Shown one piece after another: positions 54,371 to 63,589 of a stretch of DNA of 64,000 bases. The DNA is from Liolophura sinensis. Taxonomy: Eukaryota > Mollusca > Polyplacophora > Chitonida > Chitonidae. Position 1 is the first letter of the stretch. Each line of letters opens with the position of its first letter. Both the position numbers and the translations under genes were made by a program. The notes under the pieces were generated by a model, which ran no database searches, was not told the DNA's origin, and was given only the letters and a program-made list of their open reading frames with translations. Location of the stretch: assembly GCF_032854445.1 (NCBI RefSeq), contig NC_088297.1:23073127-23137126 (forward strand), written 5' to 3'.

Positions 54371-55291
54371 TTTCAGGCAGCCAAACTGAAAGCTGGAGCC
54401 TTTTGTTTTTGGTCGGATTATTATTCTTTTCAAAATTTGATTTTTGTCATCTTTGTGGAAAACTGTAGACCAGACCTGGTATTCATTTACACTGTTCATT
54501 ACCAAATATCTTGCGCTATAGGCCATGGTATATGGAAGTTTTAAGTACCGTTGACCGCCATATTAAAGACATATAGGCCTACATAGAAATCCTTGGAGAA
54601 ATTCTTCTCAAAAACCGCTTATCTGGTCGTCTTAAATATAATGTGCAAGTGCAAACCTAATCAAATGGTCTGAAAACTGTTGAAGCTTCGGCTTAAAAAC
54701 GACCTATACATTTGAATCTTTACATAAAACTATGCAGCGGGGCGTGGTTTGGCATATTGAATACGAATCTGGTTTTTATTTTTGTGACCGCGATTTAGTT
54801 TTCTTGTTAATTTTAAATTTTCATTTTCATTTTTTTATTTCACTAGATATGCAGTCGACACAGGAAATCATTTTGCATCAGATGCATACATCAACAGTTA
54901 TAATGATGTGCCGCTCCCTAATGGGCACAGAAACCCCAAAGGGGAAACTGTGCGGTTCTTCTTTTTTCGCGTTTTTGGAGGTCACGTGACTGAAAGAACG
55001 TGAGTTGTAACCCATTGCCTGTATGAAGCTGAAAGAATTAAACAGGAAAGAATTTTATGTTGTTCTCTGCAAACATTGTGGAGCTCTAATAATAAGTTCA
55101 TAAGGTAGGGCCGTCCAAAATTAAAAGATTGACTTTTACCTCATATACACTCTACATCTTCGATGCATACGCTTTCTCCCTCTTTGTTTGTAGCAGTGGG
55201 TAGGAGAAACAGAAGTTCATCAAATCAGCCAGATTCCCCCAAGCTGACAACAATTATGCTTCAAAACCGACATGCTCTAGAGCAAGAGCTC
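54371..55291. other. Host flank left of the second Polinton end, no gene seen
   Basis: No exon supported. The last bases before the element are CTCTAGAGCAAGAGCTC, a near-palindrome. Confidence 0.35.
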
Positions 55292-55297
55292 TACCTC
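55292..55297. other. 6-bp target duplication TACCTC, left
   Basis: Directly abuts the element terminus AGTAGTAG. Same hexamer and orientation as 30,130-30,135. Confidence 0.75.
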
Positions 55298-55668
55298 AGT
55301 AGTAGAGTATGCGTGTTTGGTGTCGCATTGAGGAGTGAGTTTTTGTGGTTTTGAGGAGGGTGTTTTTTGTGTGGGTCACACCTGTGACGTGTCAGGTGTG
55401 TGTCAGATAGTGGTGATGGTAGGTTTTTTCCACGACGGGGCGTGTATACTAGAGTGGAGTGTAGTATAATAGAGTACAGTATAGTAGTGGTGGTAGTGGG
55501 AGTGAAAAAAAGAGGCAAAACGTCGGCTTGTAAAGTTGAGTGGGACAGCTCTTTGTCGCCAAAAACGGACCAATGGGTGAGCGGGATTTGCCCCAAAACG
55601 GACCAATGGATGGCCCCCAAAACGGACCAATCACCGCGCGAGAAGAGGGTATGCAAGAAAAAATGGAC
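55298..55668. repeat. Polinton terminal inverted repeat, left end
   Basis: About 370 bp matching 29,763-30,129 in reverse. It begins AGTAGTAGAGTATGCG and contains three ACGGACCAAT boxes (CCAAT at 55,570, 55,603 and 55,627). Confidence 0.88.
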
Positions 55669-55869
55669 GTGTGTCTCAGAGAAGTCAGTAAACAGTACCG
55701 AACAGCAGACGTTCATAAGGCCGGATGTACATCAACAACAGACGGAGCAGTTACGTCCCGTATTCCATATTATACTGATCGCAGAGGCCCACTGCATCCA
55801 CACGTGAGCAAATACATATACATAGCAGTCAGAAAAGCAGAAATTGTAAGTGCATCTACTGAAGAGTAA
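55663..55869 (+). CDS. Small frame after the inverted repeat, doubtful
   Basis: Sixty-eight codons from ATG at 55,663 (MDVCLREVSKQYRTADVHKA) to TAA. It is correctly placed to be driven by the CCAAT boxes of the repeat. No family recognised; it may be chance. Confidence 0.25.
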   Translation: MDVCLREVSKQYRTADVHKAGCTSTTDGAVTSRIPYYTDRRGPLHPHVSKYIYIAVRKAEIVSASTEE

Positions 55870-55910
55870 GCCCAAACGCGGCGTCTTCAGGTCACTGATT
55901 CCTTACAGCC

Positions 55911-55963
55911 ATGGTCGATCCCAGAATCAAGCCTGTAGTAATCAAGGCGGGTGTGGTCACCAG
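55911..55963 (+). CDS. Possible first exon of an element gene
   Basis: ATG in strong context (CAGCCATGG) opens MVDPRIKPVVIKAGVVT and ends at a perfect donor (CACCAG-GTAAGT). The phase does not fit the only good acceptor downstream (56,531), so the partner exon is unknown. Confidence 0.3.
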
Positions 55964-56558
55964 GTAAGTCTGACTTTTTCTCAGGCGTGTCATGTATACT
56001 TAACAGGTTCTGTATATTAAACCAGCAGTATAATTGATCGATACAGGTTACAAGCCGACGTTTTGCTCCTTGTCGCGCTCATTGGTCTGTCATGTCCCTC
56101 GCTCATTGGAGGTGCGAAGGTTTGCCTGGAACATGATAAGCTGTTCTAGAAGACAATGCAGAAGCTAGAACCACGCGAAAACAAAATTTGTTTTTTCTAT
56201 TTTTGAATATTACACAGGACAATGCCTGTTGTCAAATCGATGTCAGCGATAGTAGATTGGATTTGGGTCATTTTCAACCACCCAGATAGCCTTGGTGTTT
56301 TTTGCAGAACTCATGTGATGTTTTTTTTTGTACAACATAACGCTAGACATGCAGGCCGTCGACTAAAACTGACATTTATCATACGAGCATGCAGTATAAA
56401 GACATGCCGTATTTCGTTCAGTAGTATACAGAATAGGAGTTCTGGCACACCCTCCCCCTGGGCCCTCCCCAGAACAAAATAGAGGCCCCCAGCCCCTTCT
56501 CGTGTTCTATTAGACATACCAATTGCACCAGGTATACGTCGATAAATTCAACAACAAC

Positions 56559-56837
56559 ATGCCAAAGGGTAGCAATAATTGCCAGTGGCTTCTCATCGGT
56601 TCCACGGAGCTCCGTGGTAAGAGTTGTCTGTGGGAGTACTGCGGGGTTCACCTAGCCCGTCTGCGGAAGAGTCCTGGCACCCAGCCATGTATTAGCTGTA
56701 GCCGGGGTGTTAAAAACCGATTTCGGCTTTGCGGGGACTGCGGATACAATTATGTCCAGACGTGTGAAAGGCAGCGGAGGCGCAAGGCTTTCTTGGACGA
56801 GTTCAAACGGCTGGCGGCTATCAAAATTCCCTATTAG
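56559..56837 (+). CDS. Small Cys-rich, probably zinc-binding protein of the element
   Basis: From Met 56,559 (MPKGSNNCQWLLIGSTELRG; an in-frame Met lies at 56,523) to a TAG at 56,837. Two metal-site-like blocks are seen: C...SCLWEYCGVH (three Cys and a His), then PCISC...LCGDC (two CxxC knuckles), followed by a basic tail (ERQRRRKAFLDEFKRLA). I recall similar proteins as recurrent and uncharacterised in aquatic invertebrates, from memory. A nucleic-acid-binding role is likely but inferred. The stop codon lies within the 6-bp target duplication of the hAT insertion, so the reading frame survives. Confidence 0.6.
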   Translation: MPKGSNNCQWLLIGSTELRGKSCLWEYCGVHLARLRKSPGTQPCISCSRGVKNRFRLCGDCGYNYVQTCERQRRRKAFLDEFKRLAAIKIPY

Positions 56838-57248
56838 CAGAGTTCGTACGCTGCCTTAATTTCCTTAAAAGTCTTTAATAGGCCTATTCGTTGTGTTTAA
56901 TTAAGGACCTTAAAAACCTTAAAATTTGATAAAAGTGAGATCAGGGTCTTTAAAAGTCTTTAAAAATTATAAACTGCAACCAGTGAAAAAAATTATTGCT
57001 GAGTAATTAATATTACAAGCTAACAATTAAGAATCATCCACGAAAATCATACGGTTAGACACCATATTTCAGAAACCCCATTTGAGCCCCTTCACACGAA
57101 AATTGCCGAGTGTTGCAGATTGTAATATCGGAAACAGAACCACATCATAAGTAGTCATTGAAAAAGCTGGTTTCCGAAACCGGAAATTGCGCGGGTTCTC
57201 AGGAAAGTTTTCTGACGGGATTGGTTTGAATCGAGGAAGCCGTAGTAT

Positions 57249-57594
57249 GTGAACTTGCTAACAATGTTAAACATGCCTGGCTATTGTTTGTTCCACGAAA
57301 TATGGCTGGAAAACAGTGAATATGTCGGGTGGTTGGAAAAAGATCCAGATAAACACAAGGCGAGATGTAAAGTTTGTGTCAAATCATTTGGCCTGGGCAC
57401 AATGGGGGAAGCAGCATTACGAGTCCACATGTCTGGCAAAAAGCACATTGCTCTGATGCGCAGTAAAATGTCCTTGCGGACCCCATCCATAACGGATTTT
57501 ATTAGTTCCCAGAGGCCAACAGATGAGGCAGGTAGCAGTCAACCTCCTGCAGCTGCTGGTCCGTCACGGCCGATGCCACAACAACAACAACAAG
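57249..57594 (+). CDS. BED zinc-finger exon of outer hAT
   Basis: Start MNLLTMLNMPG; Trp-rich lead (HEIWLENSEYVGWLEKD), Cys pair CKVC and H-x5-H (HMSGKKH), the BED layout. It ends in Pro/Gln-rich sequence at a GTAATG donor, phase 1. Confidence 0.72.
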
Positions 57595-57998
57595 GTAATG
57601 TGTGGTCCATGCTGGTTATATTTCGAATCATGGGGGACAACTTATGACAAACTTGATGTAAATACATGAGTAGTCCCCCCTTAATAATACAGTTTCACAT
57701 AACAACTATACGTTAATATTATAAACAGTTCTGGGTTCTGCATGCCCTGTATTTGTGCACAGTAGCAAATTTGTTTTATTCAGGGAAGGCACCATCAAAT
57801 TAAGTTTGTCAATAGTTGTTCCCTTCCTCTTTTTTGTTTTTCAGTATCTATCTAATATTTCAGATTTTAATGGAAGAGAAAGAAAATCATTAACAGGTTG
57901 TAATTATTTTTAAATTCATGTTTTTCAAATCGACCAATCAGCTCAACATTAACATCATTTGTGGAGAGAGAGGAGACTGTCAAAGCAGAGATCATATG

Positions 57999-60746
57999 CA
58001 GGGTTTTACCTGGCTGTAATTTTTGTGGGGTCCAATGGACCCCATTCAGAAAAAAAGTGGGGTCCCACATACCATAATGGGGGTCCAATGAATTTTTAAT
58101 ATATAAATGACCTATAAAAACACATATATATATATATTAATGACCTTTGTGCTCTGTTTATTTTTTTCAATGTTACAAAGACTTTTTCTCTATCATTAAA
58201 GTCAAACTCTCAATTTATGTTATGATTATCACTTATATAGTCACTGAGTGGCCTTGAGTGACAGTCTGACTAACTGTACACTGAGAGAACTTATTAATGA
58301 GGAAGTCTTTTTTTCATGTCAGTGAAAATTTTGGCTGCTCTGGCAAAGTCAAAGTGCTCCACACTGCCACCATTCAGTTTGATAAACATCAGCCTGTTTA
58401 GACGTTCTGGGGTTATCCGGTTCCTGGATTTGTTCTTGATTGCATTTTGGATGGAAAATCCCCTCTCACATGAGGCAGAGGAAACTAGAAGCACCAATGC
58501 AATTTTGCCAAGTAACACAAAGTTAGGAAACTCTTCATTAAACTCTCTGATCAACACTTTCACAAAAGCTTCAAATGAAAGCACTTGGTATGACTTAGCT
58601 AAGTGTTTGAACTGTAGAATGCTAGCTTCCATTCTCTCTTTGTTAACAAGCTCTTGGTAAAACTCTACTAACACACCAAACCGCCATAATCTAAGAGGTT
58701 AAGGTCACTAGGGTATCGCCCTGGGTTGAACAGGACATCAAAACATTCAAGCTTGTCTAACATGTCACTGGGAAACCTGTCATCAAGGTTACTGCTGAGC
58801 TTATCCAGGTAGGTATTTCTGATATCATTAAACCTTTGCCTGAGAATGTTATTATCTGTAACATTCACATCATGGTACTTGGCGGCCTCTCCTGTTGTTG
58901 GCATCTCACCCAAAGCATTGAGGACTTCCGTAACCTTGCTGGACCCTTTTCTCATGTCAGTCAATGTGTTCTTGGCAGAAGTAACACTGTGTTTGATATG
59001 AGAAAGGTTGACGGCATCTTTCTGGAACGTAAGACTTAGAATTCCAATGGCTGTTAAAATGTCAATGAGGAGGGCTGTGAACAACAGGAACAATGAATTG
59101 CCAATAAATTTCGATAGTCCTACTGCTTTCGGTGATTTTTCCACATCAAGGGAGAGCATAATGGCACAATAACTGTCTAGAATCATTTTCACAGCAGACT
59201 CAATAGAAAGCCAACGAACAGATGTGGGTTGCACGATTTGTTTTGCCTTGCCGTTAAGAACAGTTTGTAGCTGCCTTAGCTTATCGTATCTGACAGAAGA
59301 ATCCCTGTAAAACTGATAGAGTGAGTGGATCATGGCGTGATAGTTCTTGCAATACTCAATCGACTTTCCTGCCTGGGATACAGCTAAATTCAAACGGTGA
59401 GCCACGCAGTGGATATGGACAATATTCTTATTTCGACGGCCCAGTTTTGCACCGAGTCCATTGTGACAACCAGTCATTACAGCCGCTCCGTCAGTTCCCA
59501 GACCAAGGACTTTCTGCATGTCATCCTGGCAAATGTTTTTCCTTTCCAAAACTAAGATAATGGCAGTTTCAATACCAGCAGCGGTACCGTCTGTTATACG
59601 TTCATTGCCTATAAACGACACATGCACTTCTCCATTGTCAATGTATCTAACATAAATGGCATTTTTTTTTCCACTGATACATCACAGGTCTCGTCCAACA
59701 TTATGCCAGTGAAGTCACTTGCCTGTAATTTGTCAAGAATGCTTTCCTCCACGACTTGTTCTATACACTCCTCCAGTTCGGAGACAATTTGCGGCCGTTT
59801 GTAGTACTGCTTCACTTTTACACCATTCAAAACTTGCAAGTCCATTAGGTCTCGAAAATTATCAGCGGCAATGTTATTTTTGGCCATCACAAAAACAGTT
59901 CTTAGCTGAATCATTTCGCTGTTCATTTTTTCGTCGTACGTATTTTGGCTGACTTCGCGAACTTTTTTCATGGCCGCATCTGTGTGAGAGCGCATATGTA
60001 AAATCTTTACAGCCTCGATGTGTTGTTTAGAATCTTGATGGCGGGACAATGCGCTGAGTTGATAGTTACAACAGCCCTGGTTTGTTGTGAAGGAATAGTC
60101 AAAATTTGCACTTTTACAAGTGTTACATATCATACCCGAGGCCTGGGATTCGGAGTTGGCCCTACTCAACCATGGAAATTTCATTTGCCATTCGGTTTGA
60201 AACGATCGAGTGCGAGCCCGTTTAGGTGCCGATACCGCGTCTGTGTCAGTGTGTGAAGTTTTTTCAGCTTCAGCCGGCTCAGGTGATTCAGAATCACGCA
60301 TGATAACAGTGTGGCTAGACTCGGATCCACCGCCGAAAAACTTTGACAACTTGGACTGTTTGCTCATGATTTGCTTTGAATGATAGCCCATTTGCTCAGC
60401 GGACCGCTTACACTTTGCAGCGCGTGCCGTGTGCATTGAAGCAGTGCGTCAATTCATTGATCCCCCTCTAGCAGCATACGTCACAATTGTAGGCCACGCA
60501 TGCTATTTTTAGCGCTGGATGTGCCATGTTGCTACCGTAGAACACGTGGATGCTGGTTTATGAAAATAACTGGATACATGAATTATTTTAGTGACTAAAT
60601 CAGCTTCCATGGGCACTTGGATGTGGTTGTAAATTTTGGGGGGGGTTTTTGTTGCGTCCCATGGGACCCCTGCCGATGCATTTTTTGCGTCCAAGTCAAA
60701 AAACACGCGTCAGAGACGCGTGTTTTTTGCGTCCGGTAAATCCCTG
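57999..60746 (-). mobile_element. hAT transposon (inner), 2.75 kb
   Basis: Termini CAGGGTTTTACC and, inverted, CAGGGATTTACC differ at one base. ATATG flanks both sides (57,994-57,998 and 60,747-60,751), a 5-bp target duplication. It lies within the coding sequence of the outer transposase and points the other way. A palindrome (AACACGCGTCAGAGACGCGTGTT, read around 60,700-60,725) marks its right end. Confidence 0.88.
58294..60436 (-). pseudogene. hAT transposase of the inner element (ZNF862/C17orf113-like), two frameshifts
   Basis: Three pieces: 60,436-59,609 (MSKQSKLSKFFGGG start region; TTF-type finger MICNTCKSANFDYSF...HQDSKQH; first catalytic Asp in GIMLDETCD), 59,627-58,668 (second Asp in GLGTDGAAVMTG, then HCVAHRLNLAV) and 58,674-58,294 (SSASCERGFSIQNAIKNKSR, the Glu and dimerisation region). 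The shifts fall in an A9 run near 59,660 and a T run near 58,675, so each could be a sequencing error. If they are, the element would encode a complete D-D-E enzyme. Resemblance to vertebrate ZNF862/C17orf113-type genes is from memory. Confidence 0.85.
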
Positions 60747-60820
60747 ATATGGACGCTTCACACTGACAACATCACCATTCCTACAAATCCAACGAAGGGA
60801 TTCAAGCTGTTTTCAAAACC

Positions 60821-62743
60821 ATGTTTCCAGATAGTGAAATTGCGAAACGATTTACATGTGGTGAGAAGAAAACAGCATATTTGTGTTGTTTTGGACTTGC
60901 TCCACATTTCAAATCCTTGTTGGAAAGTCGTGTAAAACAAGAACAATTTGTGCTCTGCTTCGATGAAAGCCTCAATAAGGTAACAAAGAATGAGCAGCTT
61001 GACCTACATGTAAGATTTTGGGACACAAATTGTGTTTCCACTAGATATCTGGGATCACAGTTCTTGGGCCATACAAATGCTGAAGCCCTACTTGAGAGTG
61101 TGTGTGAAGATCTTGAGAGGATGAATCTTTCAAATTTACAACAGGTATCAATGGATGGGCCATCCGTAAATTGGAAACTTTTTGATATGCTCCAAGACAA
61201 GGTTGAAAAAGACACTGGAAACAAATTTCTGAACATTGGCAGTTGTGGACTTTATGTTATCCACGGTGCCCTGAAAGATGGGTTCTTTAAATCTGACAAT
61301 GGTGTTCACAATTTCCTTTCATCTTTGTACTGGCTGTTTAAAGATTCCCCTGCACGACGAGAAGACTTCTCAAAACTGACAGGTTCCAACACATTTCCGT
61401 TGATGTTTTGTAAGCACAGGTGGGTGGAAAATGTCCCTGTTGCTGAAAGAGCATTGGAGATGTTCGACAATGTGAAAATGTTTGTTAAGGCAGATCAAGA
61501 CAAAAAAGTGAAAGACCCTGGGACAAAGTCATTTCAAACTGTGCAGGAAGGATGTCAGAATGTTTTGCTTTATGCAAATATCCATATGTTCCTGACAGTA
61601 AGCAAACTGCTGACACCATTCCAGACCATGTATCAAGCAGAAAGACCACTGCTGCCCTTCATGTCAGATGACCTCTCCTACTTGCTAAAAAGCCTGCTTC
61701 AGTCAGTGATCAAAGCAGATGTTCTAAAAGAAATTGATACCCCACTTAAACTAATTAAGCTTGATGTAAGAGACAAAAAGCTGTGGAAAGAAGTATCAGC
61801 AGTAGATCTTGGGTTTTCAGCAGAAAATGAAGTAAAGCGGTTGCATTCAAAGAAGAAAATTTCAGATCGTCAACTCATTGAGCTGCGACAGGGTCACCGT
61901 GAAGCATTACTTTGCGTTGTCGAGAAACTTCAAAACAAATCACTATTGAGTTACACTCTTGTTCGTAACATGACGTGTTTAGATCCGAGACAGATGGTTC
62001 TGGACAAATCTGGCTGTGTAGCAAAGATGAAGAGACTGTTAAAGTGTCTGGTGGACAGTAAGAAAATCATTGAGTCAAATTGTGATGATGTGATTAGAGA
62101 GTACCAAGAGTTCTTGGATCAAGAAGTTCCAATGGCAGAGGCAAGCTTTAGTGAATTTAATCCAAAGCTTGATACCCAGAGAGGTGATGTTTTTTTGCAT
62201 GACCATCTTGCCCACAAAGCCAAAAAGTTATGGCGAGTTGTCAAAAGCCTTCTTATTTTGTCACATGGCCAGGCAAGTGTGGAGCAGGGATTCTCTGTGA
62301 ATAAAGAAGTTGCAACAGACAACTTGCAAGAAAGATCTTTCGTGGCTCAGAGAACAGTCCTTGATCACCTCTCAGCAGTTGGTGGTATTTCAGGTGTAAA
62401 CCTTACAAAGCCTCTAGTGCTTGCTGTAGGTAGTGCAAGGCAGAAGTATATGGCCCACCTAGATGATGTGAAAAGACAGAAAGAATCACATAAACAAGCA
62501 CAGAAAAGAAAGTCAACAATGGACCAGTTAGAGGAATTGAAAATGAAGAAAAGGAGAATCGAACAGAACATAGCAGGTTTATACAAGTCATCAGAAGAGT
62601 TTTCAGAGAGGGCAGAGGCAACAGGGGACATTACCTATGTGGCAAGAGCCAACAGCCTCAGGAGAAGTGCTAAGGAGAAATCCAACAGTATTACAGATAT
62701 TGACAGAGAAATAGAGGAAATCCTGAAAAATCTTAAGAATTAG
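60821..62743 (+). CDS. hAT transposase catalytic and dimerisation exon
   Basis: A 640-codon uninterrupted frame, the longest in the window, opening MFPDSEIAKRFTCGEKKTAY. D-D-E residues as given for the whole gene. The C-terminal part LWRVVKSLLILSHGQ is the hAT dimerisation region. Long intactness against a broken N-terminus suggests a recent insertion. Confidence 0.85.
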   Translation: MFPDSEIAKRFTCGEKKTAYLCCFGLAPHFKSLLESRVKQEQFVLCFDESLNKVTKNEQLDLHVRFWDTNCVSTRYLGSQFLGHTNAEALLESVCEDLERMNLSNLQQVSMDGPSVNWKLFDMLQDKVEKDTGNKFLNIGSCGLYVIHGALKDGFFKSDNGVHNFLSSLYWLFKDSPARREDFSKLTGSNTFPLMFCKHRWVENVPVAERALEMFDNVKMFVKADQDKKVKDPGTKSFQTVQEGCQNVLLYANIHMFLTVSKLLTPFQTMYQAERPLLPFMSDDLSYLLKSLLQSVIKADVLKEIDTPLKLIKLDVRDKKLWKEVSAVDLGFSAENEVKRLHSKKKISDRQLIELRQGHREALLCVVEKLQNKSLLSYTLVRNMTCLDPRQMVLDKSGCVAKMKRLLKCLVDSKKIIESNCDDVIREYQEFLDQEVPMAEASFSEFNPKLDTQRGDVFLHDHLAHKAKKLWRVVKSLLILSHGQASVEQGFSVNKEVATDNLQERSFVAQRTVLDHLSAVGGISGVNLTKPLVLAVGSARQKYMAHLDDVKRQKESHKQAQKRKSTMDQLEELKMKKRRIEQNIAGLYKSSEEFSERAEATGDITYVARANSLRRSAKEKSNSITDIDREIEEILKNLKN

Positions 62744-63282
62744 GCTACAGGCATCTGAAATTTTAGAGACTTTAGTGAGTTATCTAAACTGAGTGAGACC
62801 TAATGGACCTCATTAAAACTGTGCTCTAAACCATTATCTGAACACGTACTGTGTGATTGAACTTCTTGTTTTATTGCCTGTTACCTTAATGTGTGTTTGC
62901 CTGAATTGGCATTTGAGATTTGAAATGTGTTCAGTTATCTTAACTGACTCATTCAACATTAAAATCTGTGTCTGCTGGAATTTGTCCCAATTAAAAGTGT
63001 TACAATTTAACTCTCTGGCTTGCTTCGTATTCAGTATGGTCGCTGATGGTGTAGCTATCTCGAATATAGGTGCTTGTCCATCAACCTGAGGCTGCACGAG
63101 CGTGGTTTCAATACCTGTGTCAAGGGATTTTCATGATCCTCATGCTTTCACTGTGTGAGGCCTTGATCGCAATATGCAGTCGGTGTTGTTATTTATATGG
63201 CTTTACATGGATGTTGTGACTTCCGTTCGCATTAAGTTCATTACAGATCGCATGCAGTTCATCAATATGTCGAGTCAGTCAT

Positions 63283-63410
63283 ACAAGTTCAGCTGGTATA
63301 ACTCACCAAAGGTCGCTGGTTTACCACGGGTACTCTGCCTTCCTCCAGCCGCAATACACTAGTCGCCATCATAGAAGTGAAAAATTCTTTGTGTGGTGTA
63401 AGACAAAGAT
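63283..63410 (+). repeat. Dispersed repeat family C copy inside the outer hAT
   Basis: TCACCAAAGGTCGCTGGTTT, ACCACGGGTACTCTGCCTTC, CGCCATCATAGAAGTGAAAA. Confidence 0.6.
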
Positions 63411-63589
63411 TAAAGGAATAGATCTTTACACAAACAACTTGATGAAATTGGTCTTTAATTTTGGAGAATGACAGCCTTAAAAGTCTTTAAAAAGTCTTTA
63501 ATTTTCATAATACCTAAGGTGTACGAACCCTGTATTAGAGAATCACTGTCAATAGGTATAACGATGATGTTGGTATAACAGTGCGTACA

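Larger units (their letters stand above)
57249..62743 (+). pseudogene. hAT transposase of the outer element, interrupted by a second hAT
   Basis: Exon 1 (57,249-57,594; donor CAAG-GTAATG) holds a BED-type zinc finger (ARCKVCVKSFG ... RVHMSGKKH) and a Gln-rich end. The next coding segment resumes before 57,994 (EREETVKAEI), is cut at codon level by the inner hAT, and continues after 60,752 (WTLHT). A shift near 60,766 precedes the 640-codon frame 60,821-62,743. That frame has the RNase H-like core: Asp48 in LCFDESLNK, Asp112 in SMDGPSVNW, Glu488 in GQASVEQGFSVNKE, and a GSCGLYVIHGAL Cys/His block, then a charged coiled-coil tail. The catalytic pattern is kept, but the inner insertion and the shift make this copy inactive as read. 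Confidence 0.85.
56838..63532 (+). mobile_element. hAT transposon (outer), 6.7 kb including its own insertion
   Basis: Termini CAGAGTTCGTACG and, inverted, CAGGGTTCGTACA match at 11 of 13 bases and begin with the hAT-type CAGRG. Subterminal repeats of AAAAGTCTTTAA occur near both ends. TATTAG flanks both sides (56,832-56,837 and 63,533-63,538), a 6-bp target duplication. Without the inner insertion it would be about 3.9 kb. It encodes a BED-finger exon and a long transposase exon on the + strand. Confidence 0.88.

Noticed and set aside
55400-55807. Frames of over 100 codons in the left inverted repeat
   Set aside because: They depend on the repeat DNA itself; the right copy breaks them.
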